Origin: Anaerolineae bacterium
GTDB taxonomy: Bacteria > Chloroflexota > Anaerolineae > Aggregatilineales > Phototrophicaceae
Direction of reading: 5' to 3'
Length of the DNA stretch: 64,000 nt
Assembly: GCA_022820125.1 (NCBI GenBank)
Contig: JAJEGA010000011.1
Coordinates: 61,617-125,616 of the forward strand
Part shown: positions 1-9,996 of the stretch, one piece after another
Layout: the number at the start of each line of letters is the position of its first letter
Position numbering within the stretch: position 1 is the stretch's first letter
Notes under the pieces: model-generated
The model's input: the letters and a program-made list of their open reading frames with translations, nothing else
Databases searched by the model: none
Told to the model about the DNA's origin: nothing
Made by a program: the position numbers and the translations under genes

Positions 1-101
1 CCGGCATCCACGCCGCTCTGGGCGACCAGCGCCTTGGCTTCCGCCGTAATGTCCACCAGCGCATCGCCCGCCGGCGTCTCGATGGTGATGGTCTTCAGCA
101 T
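1..101 (-). CDS. YjbQ family protein, N-terminal part only
   Basis: Reverse-strand frame starting at the ATG at 99-101 and running off the left edge. About 34 residues are visible, beginning MLKTITIETPAGDALVDITA, which fits the start of the YjbQ/UPF0047 family (single-domain proteins of about 130-140 residues, linked to thiamine-phosphate synthase activity). The start overlaps the end of the upstream PfkB kinase gene by 7 bp, so the two are probably translationally coupled and belong to the same minus-strand operon. The catalytic part lies outside the window, so only the family can be suggested. Confidence 0.7.
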   Translation of the reverse strand, partial: MLKTITIETPAGDALVDITAEAKALVAQSGVDA

Positions 102-1051
102 AATAAGTTGATTCCTGTATTCTCTCGTTCGAGCAGAGCCTGCGTTTCGGCGCATGACGGAACCGCGGTACCGGCGCCGGACCTAGTCACGCTGGCCGCG
201 CCCATCGCATTGGCGATTGTGCCACATTCCAGCGGAGAATACCCGTTCAGATCGGCCCAAATGTAGGCGCCGGCAAAGGCATCACCCGCGCCGACCGTAT
301 CGACGACATCAACGGCGAAGCCCGGGCAAGTCAGATCGATTGACGGCGACAGGACGCGACAGCCCGCTTCGGCGAGTTTGAGCGCGATCGTCAGCTGCCG
401 GTAATGCTGGCAAAGGCGGCGGCAAGCATCGGCTCCGCGCTCGCCAGCGGCGACGAACGGGATCTCGCCTTCGGTCAGGAACAGCACATGGCATTGCGCC
501 AAAACCCGATCCACCTGCGCCGGAGAAAGCTGACGCGAAAAGGGACCAACATCGAAGTAAAGCGGGCGCCCATGCGCCGCGAGCCAGTTCAATACGCCGT
601 CAACTAATCCCAACAGCCGCGCTTCCGCCAGCGTATAGCCGGGGATGAAGACAGCATCGGCTGCCGAAAGACGCGCTTCCGCCTCCGCCGTGAATCCGAT
701 ATGCGCGCCCGCGCCGTAATGACCGAGAAAGACATGACCGCCCCGCTCCGCATCGGCGAGCGCAATGACAGTGGTTGTGGTGCTGCCGGGCGGGATTACA
801 AGCGCCGAGGTATCGACTGCGGCTTCAACAAGGATATCCAGCAGCATCCGCCCCTGATGGTCGTCGCCGATTGTCCCCAGGGCGGCGACATCGAGCCCCA
901 TATTGCGTGCCGCCAGGATGGTGGTGCAAGCGCCACCCGCTTCATAGCGCAGCGATTTCACTGTTTGATGCTGGTCGGGGAGCAGCGGCAGTTGGGCGTC
1001 GAGCACAATATCGACGACCAGATCGCCGACGGTGACCAAGCATTTAGGCAT
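95..1051 (-). CDS. PfkB-family carbohydrate/nucleoside kinase
   Basis: A 318-residue kinase of the ribokinase/PfkB family, transferring phosphate from ATP to a sugar or nucleoside hydroxyl in the cytoplasm. The N-terminal glycine-rich region (YEAGGACTT, about residue 38) and the C-terminal signature DTVGAGDAF with the catalytic Asp (about residue 260) are both present. I start at the ATG at 1049-1051 (MPKCLVTVGD), 2 nt after the stop of the ADP-ribosylglycohydrolase gene. A longer frame exists upstream but lies inside that gene. The context of a BMP-type nucleoside importer, an ADP-ribosylglycohydrolase and, further away, a nucleoside hydrolase suggests ribose or nucleoside phosphorylation. 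The substrate is an inference. Confidence 0.85.
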   Translation of the reverse strand: MPKCLVTVGDLVVDIVLDAQLPLLPDQHQTVKSLRYEAGGACTTILAARNMGLDVAALGTIGDDHQGRMLLDILVEAAVDTSALVIPPGSTTTTVIALADAERGGHVFLGHYGAGAHIGFTAEAEARLSAADAVFIPGYTLAEARLLGLVDGVLNWLAAHGRPLYFDVGPFSRQLSPAQVDRVLAQCHVLFLTEGEIPFVAAGERGADACRRLCQHYRQLTIALKLAEAGCRVLSPSIDLTCPGFAVDVVDTVGAGDAFAGAYIWADLNGYSPLECGTIANAMGAASVTRSGAGTAVPSCAETQALLERENTGINLLC

Positions 1052-1053
1052 GT

Positions 1054-2061
1054 TTAAGCAATGCGCTCCGACTTCTGGATCAGCGTCAAGAGCCCGGCGG
1101 CAATTGCCCGCACACCGTATTCTTGAAAGACGGCGTCGTTCTCCAAAACTGCCACGTCTTCCGCCGGGATCGCGCCGAAGCCGGCGAAGCCGCCCGCCAT
1201 GGCGCAAGCGATCGCGCCGATGGTATCAGCATCGCCGGAGAGATTCGCCGCCAGGATCGCCGTCTCCTTGGGATCGCCACCAGCCAGCGCCAAAATGCCG
1301 AATGCCGCGCCGACCGTCTCCGGCACGTTCAGAGTGGCGCCAACTTCATCAAATATCCGCCGCAGTTTCGCGCCCACGTCGTCGTCGCCGCTCGCTATCG
1401 CCAGCGCCTGCTCAATCTTGAAAACCACCGAGCAGCCGAACCAGCGCCGTCCATGCTCCGCGCCGAGTTCAGCGCCGCGCAGCCCAGCCGCAATGACCGA
1501 ATCGAGCGAACTGCCTTCCACCATCGCCATCGCTACCGCCGCCGCCACCGCCGCCGCGCCCGAAACCGCCGGCTGGGTGAAATGAGTCGGCATGCAGACG
1601 GTGACGGCAGCGGCGACGGCGCCCTCGATATCGCCCGGATGCAGCAAACCGATTGGGGCGATGCGCATTGGCGCGCCGTTGGTATCGCCCCACAAGCCGG
1701 TCGCCCGCGGATCTTCGCCCGCCTTCAGCGCATTCATGCCGCGCCGAGTGCTGGGTCCGACGTAGGGCGAATTGTCGCCATCGACGCGGTCGTACCAGGC
1801 GGTCAGCCCGCTGACGGCCGCCTCCAACGTGACGCCGCCCGCGTCAATCACCCCCTGCGCGATCGAGAAAGCCTGCTCGGAATCATCGGTGATGCGCCCG
1901 GCGGGCAAACCGGCATGCACAATGTGGTCATCGGGAGCGGAGTGCCAGCTATCGAGCCAGCCGAAACAGCGCTCGGTGTCATCCGGGTGCACCTGCGCCG
2001 GCATGGCGAAGGCGTCGCCGAGGGCTTGGCCATAGAGGCAGCCGAGGATTTTGTTTAGCAT
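1054..2061 (-). CDS. ADP-ribosylglycohydrolase family protein
   Basis: A 335-residue member of the ADP-ribosyl-glycohydrolase (DraG/ARH) family, which cleaves N-glycosidic bonds of ADP-ribose or related nucleosides using two metal ions. The metal ligands are visible: GDAFAMP near the N-terminus, ITDDSEQAF at about residue 60, and GDADTIGAIACAM near residue 280, as expected for the acidic ligands in the first and last motifs. The start is the ATG at 2059-2061 (MLNKILGCLYG), preceded by AGGAG 12 nt upstream. It precedes the PfkB gene by 2 nt. In nucleoside-uptake loci such proteins probably act as ribosylhydrolases feeding a PfkB kinase; that role is inferred from context. Confidence 0.88.
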   Translation of the reverse strand: MLNKILGCLYGQALGDAFAMPAQVHPDDTERCFGWLDSWHSAPDDHIVHAGLPAGRITDDSEQAFSIAQGVIDAGGVTLEAAVSGLTAWYDRVDGDNSPYVGPSTRRGMNALKAGEDPRATGLWGDTNGAPMRIAPIGLLHPGDIEGAVAAAVTVCMPTHFTQPAVSGAAAVAAAVAMAMVEGSSLDSVIAAGLRGAELGAEHGRRWFGCSVVFKIEQALAIASGDDDVGAKLRRIFDEVGATLNVPETVGAAFGILALAGGDPKETAILAANLSGDADTIGAIACAMAGGFAGFGAIPAEDVAVLENDAVFQEYGVRAIAAGLLTLIQKSERIA

Positions 2062-2247
2062 ATACAATTGCGACTCCTGTCCGCGACGTTCAATATGTAG
2101 GGGTGACTCAACCGCATTGTCTACGCGCAACAGCGGGCCTCCCATGCTATCTGCGTCTCAGCGGTTAGCACTCCACCTAAATTGATATGCGCCCGCTTTC
2201 GAGCCAGTCGCCAGCGTAGAATACGATTCGAGATTTCGTAGCTCAAC

Positions 2248-2628
2248 TTAGAGCGGCTGTCTACGTTCTTCAAGCTCTTTGCGGATGGCGTCGAGCAACT
2301 CAACGCTTCTGGCGTGGTATTGATTGGCGGCGCCTAATTTGTCCTCAAGGCGCTGCATATCCGTCTTAACTTCTTTACGTAGTTCGCCGTTTTCGGCCAA
2401 CAAGCTTTCTCTGGTATCGTCTACTTTCGCATCCACCTTATCGATACGCTGACCTAAAGTGGTTTCAACCTTGTCGATACGCTGACCTAACTCAGTTTCC
2501 AGCGTGTCGATACGATCGTCGAGTCGTTGTATGTCGCTTTTGGAAGGCAGCCGCCAAATGAAGCCGGCAACAACGACAATCACAGTGATAAGTTGAATAA
2601 TAACAACCAAGTCTAATGTTAGTTGCAT
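2248..2628 (-). CDS. Small membrane-anchored coiled-coil protein
   Basis: A 126-residue protein of unknown function. Residues 5-26 form one hydrophobic segment (LVVIIQLITVIVVVAGFIW). The rest is a charged coiled coil with near-repeats of ELGQRIDKVETTLGQRIDKV about 11 residues apart. GAGGG lies 5 nt before the ATG at 2626-2628. Proteins of the same architecture, one helix plus heptad or hendecad repeats, occur at 40829-41296, 44415-44897 and, without a long coil, at 52184-52441. This may be a local paralogous group. It sits between the second permease and the ADP-ribosylglycohydrolase, but no functional link is evident. Confidence 0.7.
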   Translation of the reverse strand: MQLTLDLVVIIQLITVIVVVAGFIWRLPSKSDIQRLDDRIDTLETELGQRIDKVETTLGQRIDKVDAKVDDTRESLLAENGELRKEVKTDMQRLEDKLGAANQYHARSVELLDAIRKELEERRQPL

Positions 2629-2690
2629 GCTGCCCTCGCGTGAGACTTACCGCATTATAACACAGTAATGTAGCAGAATACTTCGAGACC

Positions 2691-4082
2691 TCACTCCCCC
2701 CGCATAAGCACCCGCCCGCCGATCATGAACCAGACCAGCCCGCTCAGCACGAGCCCGATAATCAGCGCCACGAGCGGCTCGAAGAAGAGCGCCATAAAGA
2801 GCGTCAGATAGATGCCCAGCGAGACGATCGTCACCAGTGCGCTCGCAAGCCAGTTTCGCTGGATGCTGAAGATATCGCGGACGAAGGGGGTGCCGATGAC
2901 GAAGAGCGCAACCGAGGCGACGCCGATCAGCAGACCAATCGGCATTGCCGTTTCCGCGCCGCCGAAGCCATTGGGCGCCGCCAGCATTGAGCCGCTGGTG
3001 ACGACGCCGATGACGGCAATCATCATCAGCAGCATGTGGGTGATGCTGAGGCGCTGGATGGAGCCCCAGAAAGCGGCGTCAAATTCAGCGCCGGATGCCG
3101 TCCGCATCTCGGTGACGCGCTGGGAAATCCGCCGCTGCAGCGCATAAATCACCAGCGCCAGCACGGTGGCGAAATAGGGGATCGATTGGGGCAACTGCGC
3201 CGGAATCTCCAGCGAGCCGATGCGCAGCCCCAAGGCGTCGAAGAAGCCGAATATGGATGAGGCGACCATCGTGCCAACAGGCGTCCCGCCGCCGAGCGAG
3301 GGCGTGACCAGGGCGATGAAACCACGCCCGTTGGTCATATCGCGCTGGAATAGCTGCAGGTAGCCCATGCCGATGTGGATGCCGCCCAAGCCGGCGAAGA
3401 AGCCGCTGATCATCAGGGCGAAATAACGAATGCGCTTGACATTGATGCCGACAGACGCCGCCGCTTCCGGATTCTCGCCGACGGCGCGCAGATGCATGCC
3501 GAAGGGCGTCCGGTACAAGACGAAGGCGACGATGAAGACGGCGATGAAGGCGATCCAAGTCATCAGATTTTGATTGCTGAAAGCGCCACAGAGGAACTCG
3601 AAGATTGTTGTGGTCGTCTCCGTTTTGACGCAGCCGGGGATTTGGATGAAGGGCATCTGCAAGCTCGCCAGGGTGCTGGTATTGCCGCGGTCGCCGGTCA
3701 ACTCAAACATGATGGCGACCGTCGCCGATGAGCCGAGGATATTCAGCGCGATGCCAGAGAGGAAGAGATCGCCCTTCAAATCGAGATGAAAGAGCGCCAA
3801 TACAAATGAGAGCAAGACCGAGACGCTGACGCCGAGAACGAGGCCGAGCCAGGGACCGATGCTCACGCCGGTTTCAAAGCCGAACCAATCCTGGGCGTAG
3901 GCGCTGACGACAACGCCGGTGAAAGCCGAAGAGAGCATCATGCCCTCCAAGCCGATATTGAGCACGCCAGCTTTTTCCGAAATCAGCGCGCCCAACGATG
4001 GCAGCAGAATCGGCGTGGTGACGCGCAAGATGGCGGCGACGAAAAGGGCGCTGAATATCCCGTCAATGACATTCTCAAACAT
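2691..4082 (-). CDS. ABC transporter permease, BMP/nucleoside type (second permease)
   Basis: A 463-residue polytopic permease of the branched-chain/ribose-type BPD_transp_2 superfamily, of the kind paired with BMP-family binding proteins (NupQ/YufQ-like). The GALISEKAGVLNIGLEGMML signature is at about residues 32-51, and GINVKRIRYFALMISGFFAG further on is the ATPase-coupling loop region. The first half matches the family; an extra C-terminal membrane region of roughly 130 residues (four or so helices after residue 330) is unusual. I use the ATG at 4080-4082, with AGAGG 5-6 nt upstream, not the GTG two codons earlier. It is separated from its partner permease by a decayed GxxExxY insert. Confidence 0.88.
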   Translation of the reverse strand: MFENVIDGIFSALFVAAILRVTTPILLPSLGALISEKAGVLNIGLEGMMLSSAFTGVVVSAYAQDWFGFETGVSIGPWLGLVLGVSVSVLLSFVLALFHLDLKGDLFLSGIALNILGSSATVAIMFELTGDRGNTSTLASLQMPFIQIPGCVKTETTTTIFEFLCGAFSNQNLMTWIAFIAVFIVAFVLYRTPFGMHLRAVGENPEAAASVGINVKRIRYFALMISGFFAGLGGIHIGMGYLQLFQRDMTNGRGFIALVTPSLGGGTPVGTMVASSIFGFFDALGLRIGSLEIPAQLPQSIPYFATVLALVIYALQRRISQRVTEMRTASGAEFDAAFWGSIQRLSITHMLLMMIAVIGVVTSGSMLAAPNGFGGAETAMPIGLLIGVASVALFVIGTPFVRDIFSIQRNWLASALVTIVSLGIYLTLFMALFFEPLVALIIGLVLSGLVWFMIGGRVLMRGE

Positions 4083-4211
4083 TGTCACCTCTCAATACGG
4101 CAACAAGAATCCAGACGTTGAAACGGACGACATGCGGAATCTAGTCCAGTTCTTCCAAAATAAACTCTGTGTCTTCGATATTGCCAGATCAGTTCTGCAA
4201 GTCTAGGAAAA

Positions 4212-4242
4212 TTCACCACAGAGGCACAGAGACACAGAGGGC
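4212..4242 (+). repeat. CACAGAG-type inverted repeat, left arm
   Basis: Begins TTCACCACAGAGGCACAGAG and ends ACACAGAGGGC. It is the inverted partner of 4653-4675, carries one additional 8-nt CACAGAGA-like unit, and lies just outside the stop codon of the GxxExxY remnant. Single copies of similar sequence occur near 11590, 13810, 14930 and 26560. Confidence 0.8.
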
Positions 4243-4247
4243 ATCTT

Positions 4248-4628
4248 CTATAGGACAATCCGCTTGATGCCCTCCCGCAAAAACCGAACATTGAAATTGA
4301 TAAGCAGTCCGTTTTTGAGATTCAAGAGTTTCATGTACGTCATCAGTTGCGCGAAGTGAATTGGATTCAGGCTCTTGACGGACTTCAATTCTACAATCAC
4401 AGTATCTTCCACTACGATATCAACATACATATCACCAATGTTTCTACCTTTGTATACGACGTCGATGTGCCGCTGCCTTTCGTGTTTCAACTCCCGATCT
4501 TCCAACTCTATGCAGAATGCTTCTTCATAAAGCTATTCCAGCAAGACAGGGCCCAGCGCGCGATGCGCTTCAATTGCCGCGCCGATTATCTCGTATGTCA
4601 GTGGGTCTTCCTCTTGCGAGCTACTCAC
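4248..4628 (-). pseudogene. GxxExxY-family PD-(D/E)XK-like protein, broken by a stop codon
   Basis: Read from the GTG at 4626-4628, the frame gives about 126 residues of a canonical GxxExxY protein: EIIGAAIEAHRALGP near the start, then DMYVDIVVEDTVIVELKSVK (the D..E.K nuclease-like core), LNPIHFAQLMTYMKL, and GLLINFNV..LREGIKRIVL at the end. Codon 32 is TAG (4533-4535), where the family normally has Ser in the signature around GLLESVYEE, and the signature Gly is also replaced by Val. The signature itself is therefore destroyed. A remnant could restart at the TTG at 4503-4505 (85 residues). It lies between inverted CACAGAG repeats within the transporter cluster, and looks like a decayed insertion. 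Confidence 0.82.
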
Positions 4629-4652
4629 GATGCTTCATCCGTATATCTCTGC

Positions 4653-4675
4653 GCCCTCTGTGCCTCTGTGGTGAA
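4653..4675 (-). repeat. CACAGAG-type inverted repeat, right arm
   Basis: On the reverse strand it reads TTCACCACAGAGGCACAGAG followed by GGC. It matches the left arm at 4212-4242 apart from one 8-nt unit. The two arms bracket the 381-bp GxxExxY pseudogene, so the whole 4212-4675 segment behaves as a unit. Confidence 0.8.
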
Positions 4676-4708
4676 CAAAATCAAAATCCGCACTATACCC
4701 TGCGCGAT

Positions 4709-6459
4709 TCAACCCTCATCCGCCACCTCCAGCGCCGCGACCGCATGCCCTTCTTCATCGATATCCGCCCGCTTCTGCCGCGCCTGGAAGAAGGTGACCA
4801 GCGCCTCTGCCGTGATCAGCAAAATGATGATCGCCTGGATCATGCGCACCACTTCGAAGCTGACGTTGGCGTCGCGCTCCATGAATTGGGCGCCCGCCCG
4901 CAAGTAGGCGTAGAGCAAGCCGGTGAACGGCACAACCAGCACATTAAGGCGCGCCAGCAAGGCGACCACCACCCCTTCAAATGCCAGCGCGAACGAGATA
5001 TTGAGGATCAGCTGACGGTGGATGCCATTGGCCAGGTGCATGCCCGCCAAGCCAGCGACGATGCCACCGATCGCCATCACCAGCATGATGGTGCGCCTGG
5101 AGTTGACGCCGCCGTAATCGGCGAAGCGCAAATTTGAGCCGATGATGCGGATCTCATAACCAAGCGGTGTGCGCCGAATCAAGAGCCAGGAGACCAAGAC
5201 GACAACCACCAGCAAGAAAACGGCGACCGTCACCTGGGTCTTGTCTACGATGACTGGCAGCACGGCGTTATCGGTGAATTTCGCCGAAGCGACATAACCG
5301 GCGTCGGGCGGTTTCAGTTGGAAGTTCAGCACCATCTCGAAGAAGCGGGTGGCGACCACGTTGAGCATCAGTGTCGAGACCAGCTCATTGGCGCCCAGGT
5401 AGGCTTTAAGCGCGCCCGGTATCAACCCATAAATAAAGCCGGCTGTGCCCGATGCCAGGATGATGAAGGGGATAAGAATAATGCCCGGCACGTGGGGCGA
5501 GTTCAGCGCGATGATGCCGGAAATCAGCGCGCCGAAGTATAGCTGGCCTTCCGCGCCAAGGCTGAATTGCTGGGCGCGGAAGACGATGGCGAAGGACATG
5601 CCAAGCAGGATCAGCGTGATCGCGTCCTGAATCCAGACGCCCCAGCGATTGACCCGCTCGATCGGACCCAGCAGCAGCGCTTCAAAAGCCAGCTGCGATT
5701 GGCTGAGCGCTTCGGAAAGCACCGTCTCGGTCGCAATGTCTTCGGGGCGCGTGTAGAGCGTATAGACGCCATCGGCGGGCAATTTGAAACCCTCGATGAT
5801 GGCGTCCTTGACGCTTACCAGATCGTCAAAGGTCTCGTCGACCTGGGCCTCGGTCGCCGAAGTCGCCGCCGCGAGGACAGCGCCGGAATCATCGCGCAGC
5901 TCGACCAGCAGATCGACATCCGAGCGTCGATTCTTGGCGTACGCCAGCAGCGAGACCTTATCGCCCTCGCGCCCGGCGAAGGTCCAAGCGATTTCGCTGA
6001 CCGGCGCGACCACATTCGGTTTGTTGAATTCGCCGCCGCGGCGCTTGTTGTACTCGAGATCGACTTCGTCATTCTCGCTTGGCTCGGCATCGGAGACGAC
6101 CTGCGCGCGAAATTCGCCCCGCCCAAAGCGTTCAGCTGAATCGAGGTTGAAGACGAACGTCACCAGGAAGCCAAGCAGCAGCGCCACTATGACCGTCAGC
6201 ATGACGCGGATCGCCTGCCGCTTCAGCTCGACCACGAAGAGAAAGATGCAGGCGCCGACCAGCGCATTGACCAGCAGGATGTTCCGCCAATCGGTCGTCC
6301 CGGTCATCTTTTCCATCGAGCCGTCGAATAGCGTGTTCATGACGAAGAGGGTGACGCTGATGCCGGCGGCGCCGCCCACGATCATCAACAGGTGTTTTCT
6401 AAAGAATGAGACCTCAGCGACGGTTTCGGACTCGGACGCCTGTCCTTTGCGCTTGAAAC

Positions 6460-6463
<4 letters not shown>
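4709..6463 (-). CDS. ABC transporter permease, BMP/nucleoside type (first permease)
   Basis: A 584-residue permease of the BMP-linked type (NupP/YufP-like). Residues 25-125 contain three hydrophobic helices, then about 150 residues are hydrophilic and probably extracytoplasmic (VSDAEPSENDEVDLEY onward, with a Leu-rich beta region). The conserved permease core follows from about residue 270 (AITLILLGMSFAIVFRAQQF, then GANELVSTLMLNVVATRFFE). Most family members are near 350 residues, so the long N-terminal extension is unusual. The start codon overlaps the ATPase stop by 4 nt (ATGA), showing translational coupling. The partner permease follows after a 0.6-kb interruption. Confidence 0.88.
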
Positions 6464-8001
<1,538 letters not shown>

Positions 8002-8036
8002 GTTATTTCACCACTGAGGGCCCGAACCGATGAACA

Positions 8037-8711
8037 TTAGAAAACAGACTTGAGCCATTCAAAGATCGTCCGCTGTATCTGCCGGGAAGCTCTCCGGACA
8101 GGTCCAACATCAGCCACTGCATAGACACGTCCCTTGTCATCAAAGACAAAATCGCTTCGATACGCGCGATTACAGAATTGACATTGGGGAATAATGTTAT
8201 CTCTTGTGGCCGGTTTGGCGGGGTCCATATGACCCTGTTGCAAGATAACTTTGTCCTGGCCATAGCGTGGGTCTGGCCTGCCCTCTGTGGCCCCGCAGGT
8301 TGCGCAAGAATTGCCGTAGAGTTGTTTTAAGTTATCGAATGTATCCGCATGTAATCTGCCAGCTTGGCGATTCCGTTCAGTCACCCACTCTGCTGAAGGC
8401 TGGTAGGGATCCAACTGGTGGTAGCCGCCCTTACCGGTCAAGCGCCAGCCATCGCGCTTCAGATGGCGAACCTGCTGATCTCTACCCAACTCCGGTTTGT
8501 CTCGTTGGCAAACGTCACTGATTACATCTTTATGTACCTCTTCGTTTCCATGAAAGTAGAGTACCGCTAGCCAAATTGACTTGGCTCGTTCACTATAATG
8601 CTCCGCGCTTGGAATTTTTACTTGGTGTGGAAGCAGGTGGGTCTCATGAATCTCGCGTAATTCTTTCCAAGCTTCTTGTAGCTGGGTCTGTGTAGGAAGC
8701 TTCTTACACAT
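8037..8711 (-). CDS. HNH-type restriction endonuclease (putative, type II)
   Basis: About 224 residues. The C-terminal half carries a zinc-bound HNH nuclease: CATCGA (CxxC), QQGHMDP with the catalytic His, then RDNIIPQCQFCNRAYRSDF with a second CxxC and the Asn. The N-terminal half contains a DNA-binding-like segment (RDQQVRHLKRDGWRLTGKGG). I place the start at the ATG at 8709-8711 (MCKKLPTQTQ), overlapping the stop of the upstream methyltransferase by 8 nt; the upstream extension in this frame lies wholly inside that gene. Tight coupling to a methyltransferase makes a type II restriction enzyme the best reading. Codon use is more AT-rich than in the surrounding transporter genes, pointing to acquisition by transfer. 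Confidence 0.75.
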   Translation of the reverse strand: MCKKLPTQTQLQEAWKELREIHETHLLPHQVKIPSAEHYSERAKSIWLAVLYFHGNEEVHKDVISDVCQRDKPELGRDQQVRHLKRDGWRLTGKGGYHQLDPYQPSAEWVTERNRQAGRLHADTFDNLKQLYGNSCATCGATEGRPDPRYGQDKVILQQGHMDPAKPATRDNIIPQCQFCNRAYRSDFVFDDKGRVYAVADVGPVRRASRQIQRTIFEWLKSVF

Positions 8712-9645
8712 CAGAAAATGCCTCAAGAATGCGAGAATTAGCAATCTCAGCCATTTCCTCTTCAATTTCGAATCCTATAAACGACCGTGATTCCATCAAC
8801 GCGGCGACGCCAGTACTTCCAGAACCCGCAAATGGATCTAACACAAGCGCGTTTGGCGCGCTGAAAATCCGTATCAAATGCCTCAGCAAGTCTACTGGTT
8901 TTTCGGTCATGTGGCCGTATTGCCTCTTTAGTTTCTTGGCTGGTATCACTGTGCCCGGAAATCTCTCGCCTTCAATAAACGGCTTGCTGACATCAATAAG
9001 ACCGGTTTCCCATTTGTCCCAATTCTCAACGAATGTGCCCTCACGCGGGGCTTGAGCCAGGATTATCATTTCTCCTTGCGGCTTCAGTTGCGGTGTTTTG
9101 CGTCCACCTAGTTTTCTAATAAGTCTGTCCTTTTCCTGTTCAGGTAGAGCGCTCTTCCTCACAAAATGGGCTTGTGTAAACGCTTTAGCTTGGCCCTCGT
9201 AGCGCCAAAGCAACATATCCCGTATCTCAAAACCCGCATCTTCCAAAGCTATGGCCGCTCTATGAACCAGGCGATTCTGACTAAAAAGCAAGCAGAATCC
9301 GCCCGGGCGTAGAATTCGTAGCCATTCCATAGCGATTGGGTATAAGAACTGCTGTAAATCTTTTCCTTGCTGGGTAGAAAACTTCATACCTGCCGGAAGC
9401 GATCCAACAACCCCTGGTTTTACTCTTTTCTTCAGCTTTTTTGTATTCCAGCCTTCTCCCATGCCGTCTATAAAATATGGCGGGTCAGTGAGGATTAGCG
9501 AAACTAAATTATCTTCTATATTCAATACGCCGAGCCGACAGTCAATGTTGCCTATCATTGGCTCAGAAGTCTTGGATTCTGCGTCGACGCCGGCCACCTC
9601 CCACATAGTAATCTGAGCGGGTTTTGTCGTTTCAGACTGTATCAT
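8704..9645 (-). CDS. DNA methyltransferase of a type II restriction-modification system
   Basis: A 313-residue amino-methyltransferase (N6-adenine or N4-cytosine). The catalytic motif IV, LTDPPYFIDG, comes first, and the SAM-binding motif I, LDPFAGSGSTGVAALMESR, comes near the C-terminus, the beta-class order. HMTEKPVDLLRHLIRIF precedes motif I as is usual. I choose the ATG at 9643-9645 (MIQSETTK) over a TTG five codons upstream. It protects host DNA against the HNH endonuclease encoded immediately downstream. Base composition is lower in GC than the flanking transporter genes. Recognition sequence cannot be read from the sequence. Confidence 0.88.
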   Translation of the reverse strand: MIQSETTKPAQITMWEVAGVDAESKTSEPMIGNIDCRLGVLNIEDNLVSLILTDPPYFIDGMGEGWNTKKLKKRVKPGVVGSLPAGMKFSTQQGKDLQQFLYPIAMEWLRILRPGGFCLLFSQNRLVHRAAIALEDAGFEIRDMLLWRYEGQAKAFTQAHFVRKSALPEQEKDRLIRKLGGRKTPQLKPQGEMIILAQAPREGTFVENWDKWETGLIDVSKPFIEGERFPGTVIPAKKLKRQYGHMTEKPVDLLRHLIRIFSAPNALVLDPFAGSGSTGVAALMESRSFIGFEIEEEMAEIANSRILEAFSDV

Positions 9646-9867
9646 GGCATACCTAGCCAAAATTCGCTATGAGTCAAGAATAGCTGACGAAACTGACCTA
9701 TAGGATCTAACCTAAACCGCGATTCAATTCTGGATTCCGCCAGCCTTTACAGTGCTGAGGCAATAGTCGTATTCGGTTTCTAGCGGCTTAGGCACCAGAA
9801 CAACCTCTGCGCTTTGGATTTCTAGCACGATTGCAATTGAACTGACGGGCGATTTCGCCCCCATCCT

Positions 9868-9897
9868 AAGTCCCTCCCCAAAATGAGGGAGGGACTT
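9868..9897. other. 10-bp hairpin in the gene-free gap 9646-9996
   Basis: AAGTCCCTCC and GGAGGGACTT form a perfect 10-bp inverted repeat around a 10-nt loop, followed on the plus strand by TTTTCT. No plus-strand gene precedes it, so it is more likely a dispersed intergenic element than a working terminator. A 76-residue open frame over this gap (9724-9954, minus) shows no recognisable features. Otherwise I see nothing in the gap. Confidence 0.5.
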
Positions 9898-9996
9898 TTC
9901 TCCCCTTCTCCCTTTATGGCATGCCAGCCAGACGTGGCTGTGTCTACGCGCCACTAGAGTTGGCGGGAAAGGGGTTGGGGGATGGGTTTGCCACGC

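Noticed and set aside
1123..2058. Long plus-strand open frame (311 codons) opposite the ADP-ribosylglycohydrolase gene
   Set aside because: It is the antisense of a well-supported gene in GC-rich DNA; its translation is Arg/Ala-rich and shows no family features. Similar antisense frames occur at 6481-8040, 55485-56519 and elsewhere.
9868..9897. Terminator for the binding-protein gene
   Set aside because: On the minus strand, the direction of transcription, the hairpin is not followed by a U run; the T-rich side faces the other way where no gene ends.
9724..9954. 76-codon open frame after the methyltransferase, as a possible controller gene
   Set aside because: It has no helix-turn-helix, no ribosome site and half of it lies over the 10-bp hairpin and a low-complexity stretch.
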